A stretch of DNA of 64,000 nucleotides from Acheta domesticus (Eukaryota > Arthropoda > Insecta > Orthoptera > Gryllidae): NCBI GenBank assembly GCA_031308135.1, contig JAHLJT010009419.1, positions 181,056,856 to 181,120,855 on the forward strand, written 5' to 3'. Shown piece after piece: positions 12,894 to 22,588 of the stretch. Every line of letters starts with the position of its first letter. Positions within the stretch are counted from its first letter, which is position 1. Made by a program: the position numbers and the translations under genes. A model generated the notes under the pieces. That model searched no databases, was not told the origin of the DNA, and worked only from the letters and a program-made list of their open reading frames with translations.

Positions 12894-13620
12894 ACTTTCT
12901 CAGAGAAAGTTATGTAATGTTGCGCGAGAAAAACGGCGCATTTTCTGCGAAAAAACTTTAATTACAGGGCCCTAGTAACGAAACAGTAGGTGAATCCAGT
13001 TGCAAGATTTTAAAAAATCCTCTGACATGTGATGTAGCCAAAATCCTTGTTTTGTGGATCCTTGATAGCAAAAAATCGAATGACGTGCAAAACGTGTCTC
13101 CGCCTATCCGTCTGTCTGTCCGTGTGTGAGCAATGCCAGGGGCCAAGTCGTTCAGCCGATTTTCTCCAAAATTGATGTTCTCCAATGGATCTGGCTGATG
13201 TCGCGGCCTCTTGAATTTGAAACCGTTATCTTAATTTCGGGGGTACTTTACTTCAAGAACCTGGGACATTTTTCAAATTTAAAAAATGGCTCCATCGTTT
13301 TTGATTAAATTTTGTTGTTGGATAGTATGAAGGACGTTTAAGAGAACGGTGCAGATCTTATGTGCGTTGAAAACACTGATATTGCAAAAGTTCAAAATTT
13401 GCTCAGAGTCTTCTACAACTAAAATAATAAAGATAGATATTTTTTCCCTTAATAATAATAATCTGATTCTTAAAGATAGATTTTGAAACAAGGTCACCTA
13501 CAATTTTCAGATTCTTTGAGTACTTTTCACGTAATTTTGCCTGAAAGTACGGGAGAGAAAGTACGTGCTGTTTTAGCATCACTAGTTACTTCCTCAAAAT
13601 ATTCCTTGTATTTACAAAAT
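12894..13620 (-). repeat. Family A repeat, copy A3 (minus strand)
   Basis: This copy runs in reverse orientation. From its terminal side it has a near-perfect palindrome ACTTTCTC-A-GAGAAAGT (12894-12910), then GTTATGTAATGTTGCGC, then the microsatellite remnant CCGTCTGTCTGTCC near 13110, then the internal GGGGGTACTTTACTTCAAG and GGACGTTTAAGAGAACGG segments. It lines up well with copy A8 at 54650-55300. It is non-coding. Confidence 0.7.
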
Positions 13621-13749
13621 CATCGATGGATTTAACATCCATTTTAAAGCCGATATTTTTTAACATCGATGTTTAGTGTTTTATGTTGTTACTTGTCTAT
13701 TTTTCGCATTTAATAGAAAAAGTACCATTTGTCCCTAGAGATTTTATGT

Positions 13750-13945
13750 TGCCTGTTATGCTTTTGACACCAACACACTTGCGGGCTCCTCTGATCTGGG
13801 GACAGCAGAACGCGAGCCCTTCAACGAAAACACACACATGAAAGACAAGGGACAAACAACCATGTCCAAAGCGGAACTCGAACCTGCGAATCTTCGGACC
13901 AAAACGATGAGTTGGTACACGATCTTAGCCACTTCGGCCATATTG
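13750..13945 (-). mobile_element. tRNA-derived SINE (minus strand)
   Basis: Read on the minus strand, the element starts with a tRNA-like head. An A-box-like TGGCTAAGATC lies at 13921-13931, and a B-box match AGGTTCGAGTTCCGC lies at 13871-13885. The spacing fits an internal RNA polymerase III promoter. The acceptor stem does not pair, so this is not a functional tRNA gene. Its body differs from the other SINEs here. Confidence 0.6.
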
Positions 13946-15985
13946 TAATAAAAACCTGTAATAATTTTCAGGTATCCATAAATGGAACATTCTCCTGAAT
14001 AAAGTGACGAAGTATGAAAATTAATTAAAATCGAGTTATCATCTATAAATTAAGTCCATATTTTCTTTGAATTATTCAGTAATATAATATGTCGAAACAT
14101 CGATGTTTTGTCGACGATGTTGCATCTTTACTACTGAGATTGAGTATTAACCGTAATGAGAGGGCATTAAATTTGCTGTGCATTTAAGAAATATGTTTGC
14201 CGCAGATGAAACTGTGGCTGCGCGTATCTATTGTGACAGTTGGGGGGGGGGGGAAACAAGCTTTCTAAGAATCAAGTATATCGCAGCATTCAGGAGCGGA
14301 TCCAAAGACTAATTTTGGGAGGGGAAATTGAGATGTCCAGAACAAGTGACTTTTAGTAGTTCTGAGGGCAGCACCGTCGCCTTTGGGCGGCAAATGTCAC
14401 ATACTGGTATACTGCGAACTAATGGGTAAAATAAGGTATACGTGTGGATTTTCTTCTAGTACGTCGAGATTATACTTCGTTGGAGGTTTTCCTCTGCCTA
14501 TAATGGATTAATAATCTTTCTGTTTTGAGCAGGTACACTTTTTGGCAGTAAGATGTTCTTTTTTCACTAAAATAAAGTTGTATTTTCACAATAACCAAGT
14601 TGTGTGCAGTATTAGTCTGGGGCTAAAAGGGGCGGGAGAGATTTTTTACAGTCCCTATCGTTAATAGAAGTCAGGAAAATACAAATATAGCATCCTCAGA
14701 TCAAAAGTGGATTTATGCTTTGAAGCCAGAAAAGTTGGATGGTTATTTCCAGTTTAAAAAACTACTATCAAAATTTGATATCAGTACGGGAAAATGGAAA
14801 CATTTTTTAAAAAATCATCTTAAAAAGTGTAATATTTATTTATATTTTTAAATAATCATGTATTTATTATTAGCGTCCCGATGTTTATGACCTAAAAATG
14901 TTAGAAATGTGCAATCATGTATGACCTATAAAATAGAAAATATGACCATAAATATGACAAACATTTTTTGGTTGCATTTTCGAAACCGTCAAAATCTTGT
15001 TGCTATTTAAGTAACTATTGTATTGAAAATACAATTTTAAAATCTAGCGTAAACACAATTCACCCCTTCTCATTTTGCGCCCCGTGAAGAGAGATCTACC
15101 CTCTAAAGTTATTTATAGATGCCGATGACCTTGGCAAAAAAAAACTGACAAAATTATACTACCAATTCCTTCACATCTGGTGATTTAAACGCTTTCTTTT
15201 CTACTTCTATATAGCTCACCCTCCTAATTCACACACATATACTATATTTAAAGAAAAGAATGACAACAATTAGACACAATAATTGTAAGAAATTAGATAA
15301 CAATTATCTCTTTGAGACGACTGCATGACAGTATGCAAAAATGGGCTTAAAAGATAAAATATGACCAAATATACAAACATTACGGGAGAAAAAAGACTAT
15401 AATAGGAAAAATTTTTAAAAATGACAAAAGGGTTCAAAAAGCCAAGATATGACTGAAGATGGCTCGTGAATATGCGAACGTGACTCGATTTTAGACATTG
15501 TAGATAAAATCATGCTTTACTTCTAATTTTAATGGAAATTACACAATGCAAAAATTTACGACATGTCATAAACATTCGGGCCCTATTTATTATAATTAAC
15601 ACTTTGAAAAATTAATATGTTAAATTATAATAATTTTTGATTAACTTACTGTTGAACGTTCCTCTACTCCGTGAAAAATTGCGGAAATTTTGGCGAGTGT
15701 TCATGAATTTTCGAGATTTTTTCCGAACGATTATTAGAGTTTAATGTATTAATATTTCTCTCAATGATAATAATTAATTCAATTGTCTAAAGTAAATACT
15801 TTAAAAGCCGACAGTTTATAAAAATATACGGAAGGAGTCTCTTCTATTCGAATAGCATAGGAGGGCGATATTCGCTGACATTTTTCATATTCGATGTTTC
15901 ATAAGGCATGTCGATCAATACATTTCATTTTATTACCAACTAGCGGAACCCGGCAGTCATTATTCTGCCCTTTATCTCCCTACCT
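13946..15985. other. AT-rich intergenic DNA, possible old DNA-transposon debris
   Basis: No gene recognised. Repeated TATGACC/ATGACA phrases at about 14890-15580 recall AT-rich hAT-like repeats. A G-run lies at about 14242-14254. No boundaries can be defined. Confidence 0.35.
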
Positions 15986-15989
15986 CTCC
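15986..15989. repeat. Target-site duplication, left copy (CTCC)
   Basis: CTCC directly precedes the 5' LTR and is repeated directly after the 3' LTR at 23949-23952. A 4-bp duplication is normal for Ty3/gypsy integration. Confidence 0.85.
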
Positions 15990-17349
15990 TGTAGCGATTC
16001 CGCTCAAATACCAAAAGTTGGCGAGATCAGCCGCGCGATTGCGCTGCCCTACGAGCTTCCCCCCCTGTTCCCTTATCAACTGTCGCTGGCGGGGAGGTGA
16101 GGGGAGGGGTAGCTGTGGCTCTTACGAGGAGAAAAAAGAAGGCAGTCTAACGGAGTCAACGGTCGGAGTCGGACGCGAATAGTGCGAAACTTTGATGTGC
16201 CTGTTACAATGGGACGAGAGATTATCGGACCATTACGTCGCGCGATTGAGAGTAAATGTTTCTCAGTGCTAGTGATTGAATAGGCAACGGAGATAAACTA
16301 TTCGTGCAAAACACCAATAGGTAACTTGTGAACAGTTACGTGGCGCATGTAAGAGACTCTATACAGAACATTGTTCGAGTTTACACCAGCATTCTTCGGA
16401 GAAAGTAGAGCTACTTGGCCCGATATCTCTACGCAACCCGTAGTTGACCGCGTGACCACTATCTTGGTTTTGCAATCAAGAGACGTTCCGCAGGAGCGCC
16501 GTAGGCCGGCGGAGGCCACATAACCACAGGCCGCTGCAAGGTCTTGACAGCGGGCAGCGCTGCGCTTCCTGTACGCCACATGTGTTCCCGGCAGGGACGA
16601 GATTAACGGTGCTGTACCGAAGGACCACCACAGGCTGGCGGAGGTCACGAGCGTTTGCTGTGCTGCAGTTGCACCGCGCCGCGCTACTCTGCCGATAATC
16701 CACATGCATTCCCGGGAGGAATGGAGTAACCTTGCCATACCGAAGGAGCATCGCAGGCGGGCGGAAGTCTAGCGCACCCGCTGCGCTACCGTTACACCGC
16801 GCCGCTCAGCCTGGACGCTGCAAGCATCAACGGGAGGGACGAGGTCTTTCTTGGAGGCCAACTGAGAAGGCATCAAGGGATCCCGTCGCGAGTGCATGGT
16901 CTTCAAATAAAGGGGAGTACTACCTACAAATAAACTGAGAATATTTTTTTTATAATCTGAGAGAAAATAACGATGAATTTTATAACATTGAATATTGACT
17001 AGTAAAATTAAAAGTAAATATGAGTAAAGGTACCAAAAGTGAAGATAAACTTTATAAAATTGAATATTGAGTACTAAATTTAAATATAGAATTGATAGAG
17101 GGTACTAGAAGCATTTGCGCAAATTGCTAATCAATTTTTTTTTGTCATTGATTTATTTTTGCTTGTGTGGTTTTGTGGTAAGAGTCAATGGTATTGGCAA
17201 CTTTATTTTTTGTATTTTTGTTTAACAAGTGCATAATTATATTGTTGAATGGTTTTTCCACTTGATGTTGTCGTGTTTTTCTTCAAAATTTCACAGAAAG
17301 CCCAAAACCCTCGATATATTCCTCGAGAAGACCAGAATGAACGGTCACA
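15990..17349 (+). repeat. 5' LTR
   Basis: The LTR begins TGTAGCGATTCC and ends ACGGTCACA (TG...CA). It matches the 3' LTR at a constant offset of 6,599 bp without indels. The only difference I found is G at 16643 versus A at 23242. Possible poly(A) signals AATAAA lie at 16906-16911 and 16929-16934. The part before them is CpG-rich, unlike the AT-rich interior. The 135-150-codon frames on its minus strand are not gag, pol or env and I treat them as chance. Confidence 0.96.
16485..16850. repeat. Diverged ~120-bp tandem repeats within the 5' LTR
   Basis: About three diverged copies of a CpG-rich unit follow one another. CGCAGGAGCGCC at about 16499, CGAAGGACCACC at 16618 and CGAAGGAGCATC at 16741 are equivalent points, 119 and 123 bp apart; CCACATGTGTTCCCGG (16576) and CCACATGCATTCCCGG (16700) are another pair. 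The same array is in the 3' LTR at about 23084-23449. In other retroelements such repeats are often enhancer units; that role is inferred here. Confidence 0.7.
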
Positions 17350-17353
17350 TAAT

Positions 17354-17378
17354 TGGCGCCTAACGTGGTGGGCTCGAA
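17354..17378 (+). promoter_or_regulatory. Primer-binding site, tRNA-Lys(CUU) type
   Basis: TGGCGCCTAACGTGG followed by GGCTCGAA is complementary, with one mismatch and a small gap, to the 3' end of insect tRNA-Lys(CUU) as I recall it. It would prime minus-strand DNA synthesis. It starts 4 nt after the LTR end. Confidence 0.8.
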
Positions 17379-17654
17379 ATTTTGAAGAAATTTACGCAAT
17401 TGATGAAATTAACTTTGTCTACAGCAGTGTTTCTTGCAACTTTGATATTGGGCAAGATTGTATAGTGATGGTTAATGGTATTCCTGTATGTAAATAGTGT
17501 AGGATGAAAGACTTACTCATAGTATTCAACGGAATATTGTTACAGAATTGTTTGTTAAATTCAAAAGAAACAATCATTGGTCAATAATAGAGTGAAGTGT
17601 ATTATAGAGTTCATAAATTGTTTAGTTTGTCACTTACAAAAGGTTTAAAAAAAA

Positions 17655-19262
17655 ATGGCAGATTCAGATAGGACGGAGATGTTTAATCGGCAAAGAAATA
17701 TAGAAACTGTAGGGGAAAGTAGTGAGGAATCAGATAGGAGTGAGGATAGAGAAGTGTTACTAGAGGGTAGTGGAGGTTTCTCAACAGTAACAACTAGGGA
17801 AGGTGAAGAAGAAACAAGATCTACTGACACTCCAACTGGAAGAGAATCAACGCCTACGACATCTCAAGATCAAGAGGGAGAAATAGAGAGAGCAAATAGA
17901 ATGATGGCTAGGTTGATGCAACAATTTATGCAACAAATCGACATCAAAATGCATTCTCAAACAGAATCAATAACTAGTCAGATGATAGAGAATAATAACA
18001 AATTAGAGGAAAAGATGGTAGAAAATAATAACAAATTAGAGGAAAAGATGGTAGAAAATAATAACAAATTAGAAGAAAAAATTAAAGGGAACAATGCTAA
18101 ATTAGAAGGGCGATTTGGAGAATTAGAGAATAAATTTAAAGGGTTATCAGAGCAATGGAAGGTTATAGTGAAGGAAGAAATTCAGACAGAATTAGCTAGC
18201 ATTACTGATCAACTAGAAGAAAGAATGCAGAATCTTAGGCAACAAATTCAACTTCAATGTGACACTAAAGTAAATGGCATTGAAGAAAAGGTTGATACAC
18301 AGATAGCAATAGTTGCAACTATTTCTGATAAGCAGTCATCTTTAGAGAAAGAAGTAAATAAATTTCAGAAAGAATTGTCAGATGTAGCACAGGCTCAAGC
18401 AACTAAATTAAATAATGCTATTAAAGATTTGACTGAATATGACCACCAGTTAGAAAAACAAATTAAAGAATGCAAGAATGAGGTAGAAGAGTTGAGTACC
18501 AAAGGAGGACATACTTGTCTAGGGCCAGGTAGTATAACTCCTTTGTTATTGACTTTGCCTCCCCACTTGACTTTTAGCGGATTGAACACTGAGAATCCAT
18601 GCACCTTTTTGAAAGCGGTGGAAAATTATTTCTCATTACATATGGTGAAAGAAGATAAAAAGGTCAGGATTATTTATCAGATGTTAAAATCCAATGCAAA
18701 AACTTGGGCAGATACTCTAGAACCTTTGCCCCCAACATATCTGGAATTTAAGCAGAAATTCTTTTCCAGATATTGGAATCATGAAATACAAACGGACTAT
18801 AAGATAGAACTTTTATGTGGATCATGGAAGAGAGGTGGCTGCAATATGCAAGAGTATGCTACAGAAAAATTGGCAGGACTCAAATTATGCACTCCAACAA
18901 TACCAGAAGAAGAAATGGTGTGTCTTCTTATCCGACACTTTCCCAGCCAAATTCAAAACCTATTGAAGAACTTGTTACCTCTAACGGCTGAAAAACTTAT
19001 TACTCAATTAGGTTCTTATGATGCTACTTATCAAAGAATAGAGAAGCAAAGCAAACCGAAGACAGGCACCACAGTTTCATCTACAATAGTTGAAACAAAA
19101 CAAAATTATTCCAAGAATCAAAATCAGAAAAACCGGAACGAAGAGGAAAACAAGAAGGAAATTCACAGAAGCCGATCAAGAGATAAGAAGAATCCATCAG
19201 ATGGAAGGGCCTGTGGAGAATGGAAACCTACGCCGAGTACATCGAAAGGAACAAACTTCTGA
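17655..19262 (+). CDS. gag: Gag-like structural protein of the LTR retrotransposon
   Basis: This 535-residue protein would form the particle core. The start is the first ATG after the leader, in an A-rich context (AAAAAATGGC). Residues 1-75 are acidic and Ser/Thr-rich. Residues about 75-285 are a long predicted coiled coil, including three near-identical 11-residue units (MVENNNKLEEK type) at about 110-142, mirrored in the DNA as 33-bp repeats. Residues about 295-460 resemble the retrotransposon Gag capsid fold (LPPHLTFSG, then FLKAVENYF and FKQKFFSRYW). The C-terminus is basic and rich in Lys, Asn and Arg but has no CX2CX4HX4C zinc knuckle; basic residues may replace it in nucleic-acid binding. 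The next frame overlaps by about 75 nt at -1. Confidence 0.9.
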   Translation: MADSDRTEMFNRQRNIETVGESSEESDRSEDREVLLEGSGGFSTVTTREGEEETRSTDTPTGRESTPTTSQDQEGEIERANRMMARLMQQFMQQIDIKMHSQTESITSQMIENNNKLEEKMVENNNKLEEKMVENNNKLEEKIKGNNAKLEGRFGELENKFKGLSEQWKVIVKEEIQTELASITDQLEERMQNLRQQIQLQCDTKVNGIEEKVDTQIAIVATISDKQSSLEKEVNKFQKELSDVAQAQATKLNNAIKDLTEYDHQLEKQIKECKNEVEELSTKGGHTCLGPGSITPLLLTLPPHLTFSGLNTENPCTFLKAVENYFSLHMVKEDKKVRIIYQMLKSNAKTWADTLEPLPPTYLEFKQKFFSRYWNHEIQTDYKIELLCGSWKRGGCNMQEYATEKLAGLKLCTPTIPEEEMVCLLIRHFPSQIQNLLKNLLPLTAEKLITQLGSYDATYQRIEKQSKPKTGTTVSSTIVETKQNYSKNQNQKNRNEEENKKEIHRSRSRDKKNPSDGRACGEWKPTPSTSKGTNF

Positions 19263-19897
19263 GGTTTGGGGCGATTAGTCATCCCGCGTCGAACCTAGCA
19301 AACAACAACAGGAACGAGGTGACTATCTTGTCGTGGGAATTAGCAGATTTTGAGGAAATAACAGGAAGGGAAGAGATTCTTCAAACAAATGTAAATAAAC
19401 GACGTTGTCCGATGATCCAAGTCAAATGTAATGAAATTATCTTGTCAGCTCTGGTAGACACCGGTTGTATAGCTTCAATTATCACAGAAGACACAGTGCA
19501 GTATCTATTAGACAATGGTGTAGACATTCCAATGCTGCCACTAACTAAGTCATATATTATTGGGGTGAATAAGAAAAAGTCATGTCCAATAAATAAGCAA
19601 GTAATGCTTGATTTAGTTATAGGTACTACCAAATGTGAAGTAGTATGTATAGTAGCAAAGGATCTGCTCTATCCATTGATACTAGGAATGGATTTCATGT
19701 CACAGTATTCAGTAATAATTGATGTTCAACAATACAAGTTGATTATTCCACCGAAGGATTTGGTAGACCTAGAATGCAATGATCCTGGGGAAAAAATTTA
19801 TACATCACAATGTGTCGAACTACAGAATCTGGAAGATTTAATAAAATCTACAGTACAAGATAATTCAAATTTACTATCTGATCAAAAGAACAATTAG
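19187..19897 (+). CDS. Retropepsin-type protease of the LTR retrotransposon
   Basis: The open frame runs from just after a stop at 19184-19186 to TAG at 19895-19897; its first ATG is at 19220. Counting from that ATG, the aspartic protease active site is ALVDTGCIAS at about residues 77-86 (catalytic Asp80), and the matching ILG of the second half is at 154-156 (LILGMDF). The enzyme would cleave the Gag and Pol precursors as a dimer. The frame is -1 relative to gag and overlaps it by about 76 nt, so a -1 ribosomal frameshift is the expected route; I see no canonical X XXY YYZ slip site in the overlap. It ends in tandem TAGs before the RT frame, which is unusual because protease and RT are normally continuous in Ty3/gypsy elements. 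Confidence 0.85.
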   Translation, partial: EESIRWKGLWRMETYAEYIERNKLLRFGAISHPASNLANNNRNEVTILSWELADFEEITGREEILQTNVNKRRCPMIQVKCNEIILSALVDTGCIASIITEDTVQYLLDNGVDIPMLPLTKSYIIGVNKKKSCPINKQVMLDLVIGTTKCEVVCIVAKDLLYPLILGMDFMSQYSVIIDVQQYKLIIPPKDLVDLECNDPGEKIYTSQCVELQNLEDLIKSTVQDNSNLLSDQKNN

Positions 19898-22527
19898 TAG
19901 CAATGCTGCTTAAGTATAAGAAGGTGTTTGAAAAATCTACAAAACCTGTTAGAAGTTTCCAATTTGAAATCGAATTGACCACTCAAGAACCTTTTGTAGG
20001 CCATCAATATAGAATACCTGAAGCTTATAAACAAGAAGTAGAGTCTTTAATTGATAAAATGTTAGCAGAGGGTGTAATCAAAAAGCAAAGGACACCATAC
20101 ATTAATCCGATAGTTACTGTCAGAAAAGCATCAGGTGAAATACGACTATGCTTAGATGCAAGAAAATTAAATTCAGTAACTGTACCATATCGGGATCGAC
20201 CCATTTGTATGGAGGAAATTATGTGTAAATTGAAGAAACCTACGTGGCTATCAACTACGGATTTTACAGCTTCATATTGGCAGGTGGAGATCAACGAAGA
20301 ATCAAGGCAGTACACGGGATTTCTGCACAAAGGCATTACCTACGTATTTTGCAGAATGCCTTTTGGGTTAAAAAACAGTGCATCCGCTTTGATTAGATGT
20401 CTGGAAAGAATAATTACCACCAATTTAAATGATTGCACAATTCTGTATATAGATGATGTGTTGGTGTATGCAGAAACGTTTGAACAACACCTAAAGAATT
20501 TACAAAATTTGTTTCAATTATTAATAGATAATAATCTGCAACTTAATTTTCAAAAGTCAAACTTTTGTACTCATAAAGTAAAATTTTTAGGATATGATCT
20601 TACCAGAAATGGAATTTCAATGAATCTTGATAAAATAAAAGAACTTGATAAAATAATTCCACCTAGAAATAAGAAGCAATTAAGAAGTTTTATTGGATGC
20701 GTGAACTATTATAGTAGGTTTATCTATAACTATGCAATGTTCATCACACCATTTCTGCCCCTTTTAAAGAAAAATAGCAAATGGAATTGGACGGACCTAC
20801 ATGACAAAGCGTTCTACAAATTGCTTGCGGAATTTCATCAGTCATGCATGCTTACTTTCCCGGATTTTCAAAAGAAATTTATCCTACAAACAGATTGTAG
20901 CGATAGTGGAATGGGAGCGATCCTATATCAGGGGCGTCCTGGAGAAGAAAATGTGGTAGCATTGATAAGTCGTGTCCTTAAAGATCCTGAGAAGAAGTTT
21001 TCAGTGACTGAGAAAGAAGCTTGTGTGATTGTCTGGGCTTTACATCGTCTGAGAGAATACTTGGTAGGACGTCATTTTTTGATTGTAACTGATCATAAAG
21101 CTTTGACGTTTCTCCAACGATGTCACCCGAACAACGACCGTCTATATAGATGGATACTATGGCTACAACAATTTTCTTTCGCAATAGAACATTGTCCAGG
21201 TATAAAGAATTTTCTGCCAGATTTATTAAGTAGAAATCAAGTCCTTACCTCTACAATACAAACCAAGAATACCTTCTTCGCCACACCAATTGAACTCGGT
21301 ATTATGCATATGCCAGGGTTAAGTTGGTCAAATGTAGCCAAATTTCAAGATGAAGACGAGCAAATGAAACCAATAAGAAGATTCCTGAAAGGCGAACTAG
21401 AAGAGAATGAGCCTACCGCTATCCAATATAGCCTCGATCGTGCACGATGGAAACTGATAGATGATGTCTTGTTAACCAGAGTTTCAAGAGATCCAGATGT
21501 TTATAGGATTTGGATACCACCTGTTTTAACAACAGGCATCATCTGGCTAACGCATACGACCTTGGCGCATTTTGGACCGGACAAGATTGACAAGACCATT
21601 AGAGAAGTATGTTTCTGGAAGGGTAGAAGAAAACAAATAATAACGGAACTGCGAAAATGTGTGGCTTGTCAGAAAACAAAATACCCTAACAGGCATTTTG
21701 CAGGAGCTCCGCAACCTATTATTCCCAGTAAACCCCAAGAATTGGCAGCCATCGACATTTATGGCCCTTTACCTAAGACCAAGTATGGGTATCGATATAT
21801 TTTTGTATGTGTGGACGTGTTTACAAAATTCGTCCAGGTGTATCCGCTAAATAGGGCGAATACAAGAAATTGCCTACATAAATTAAATAAGTTTTTTTCA
21901 TTGGCAGGCAATTATGAACGCATACTCTCAGACCATGGGCCACAGTTTACTAGCGAACAATGGATGGAAGCCATGAACCAGTTAGAGATAGTTCATGTGC
22001 TCACTAGTATTCGACACCCGCAGAGTAATCCATCTGAACGTCTTATGAAAGAACTCTCTAGAATCATCAGGTTGTACGCTCATCAGCAACACCAAGATTG
22101 GTATCTAATACTTCCGATCATTAATCGAGTTCTTAACCAAATCTATCATGACTCCTCCGGATTATCCCCTCATGAAGCCCATTTTAATGAGAAGCCACCA
22201 CACCCACTTCAAATTTTAATAAGAGAAGACATAAGTCAGAATCGGAGAACCCAAGAAGAAATCTTAAGCCAGTTACAAGAAGCTGCAGAAAGGAGGCGAA
22301 GGAAATGGAAAGGTAAACCGTATACCTTCAGGACAGGAGACAAAGTATTGTTAAGAGTTCCTAAGCCATCTGTCTTAGAACATAAACAATATACAAAATT
22401 CTTTCAACTGTTCCAAGGACCATATAATATAAACAGGATCATCGAACCCAATGTAGCCGAATTAACTAATAATGAGCAAATAATAGGAAAATTTAATTTC
22501 TATAGCCTAAAGCCATTCCATGAATAA
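19882..22527 (+). CDS. pol: Reverse transcriptase, RNase H and integrase of the LTR retrotransposon
   Basis: The frame is open from 19882; its first ATG at 19903 gives 874 residues. RT spans about residues 35-235, with LCLDARKLN, catalytic Asp120 (STTDF), MPFGLKNSA and the YIDD box at 182-185. RNase H spans about 325-450, with QTDCS (Asp331), Glu372, TDHKAL (Asp397) and PDLLSR. Integrase starts with the zinc-binding H551/H556-C586/C589, followed by the catalytic D618, D677 and E712, and the C-terminal GPY motif near 839-841. All catalytic residues I looked for are present. There is no chromodomain. The D677-E712 gap is 34 residues rather than the usual 35. The frame is -1 relative to the protease frame, with a 16-nt overlap, so expression needs a second frameshift, re-initiation, or repair of a 1-nt lesion. 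Confidence 0.95.
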   Translation, partial: SKEQLVAMLLKYKKVFEKSTKPVRSFQFEIELTTQEPFVGHQYRIPEAYKQEVESLIDKMLAEGVIKKQRTPYINPIVTVRKASGEIRLCLDARKLNSVTVPYRDRPICMEEIMCKLKKPTWLSTTDFTASYWQVEINEESRQYTGFLHKGITYVFCRMPFGLKNSASALIRCLERIITTNLNDCTILYIDDVLVYAETFEQHLKNLQNLFQLLIDNNLQLNFQKSNFCTHKVKFLGYDLTRNGISMNLDKIKELDKIIPPRNKKQLRSFIGCVNYYSRFIYNYAMFITPFLPLLKKNSKWNWTDLHDKAFYKLLAEFHQSCMLTFPDFQKKFILQTDCSDSGMGAILYQGRPGEENVVALISRVLKDPEKKFSVTEKEACVIVWALHRLREYLVGRHFLIVTDHKALTFLQRCHPNNDRLYRWILWLQQFSFAIEHCPGIKNFLPDLLSRNQVLTSTIQTKNTFFATPIELGIMHMPGLSWSNVAKFQDEDEQMKPIRRFLKGELEENEPTAIQYSLDRARWKLIDDVLLTRVSRDPDVYRIWIPPVLTTGIIWLTHTTLAHFGPDKIDKTIREVCFWKGRRKQIITELRKCVACQKTKYPNRHFAGAPQPIIPSKPQELAAIDIYGPLPKTKYGYRYIFVCVDVFTKFVQVYPLNRANTRNCLHKLNKFFSLAGNYERILSDHGPQFTSEQWMEAMNQLEIVHVLTSIRHPQSNPSERLMKELSRIIRLYAHQQHQDWYLILPIINRVLNQIYHDSSGLSPHEAHFNEKPPHPLQILIREDISQNRRTQEEILSQLQEAAERRRRKWKGKPYTFRTGDKVLLRVPKPSVLEHKQYTKFFQLFQGPYNINRIIEPNVAELTNNEQIIGKFNFYSLKPFHE

Positions 22528-22575
22528 AAAAAAAATCTTAACGTTCTCAAAAGAAGAACAGATTTTTTTTTCTTT

Positions 22576-22585
22576 GAGAAGGGGG
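22576..22585 (+). promoter_or_regulatory. Polypurine tract
   Basis: GAGAAGGGGG, preceded by a T-run, lies 3 nt upstream of the 3' LTR. This is where plus-strand DNA synthesis would be primed. Confidence 0.85.
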
Positions 22586-22588
22586 CTA

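Noticed and set aside
16298..16738. 146-codon minus-strand frame in the LTR, repeated at 22897-23337
   Set aside because: Identical in both LTRs because the LTRs are identical; runs against the element's transcription and has no domain similarity.
22528..22588. An envelope gene after pol
   Set aside because: Only 61 bp lie between the pol stop and the 3' LTR, mostly a T-run and the polypurine tract.
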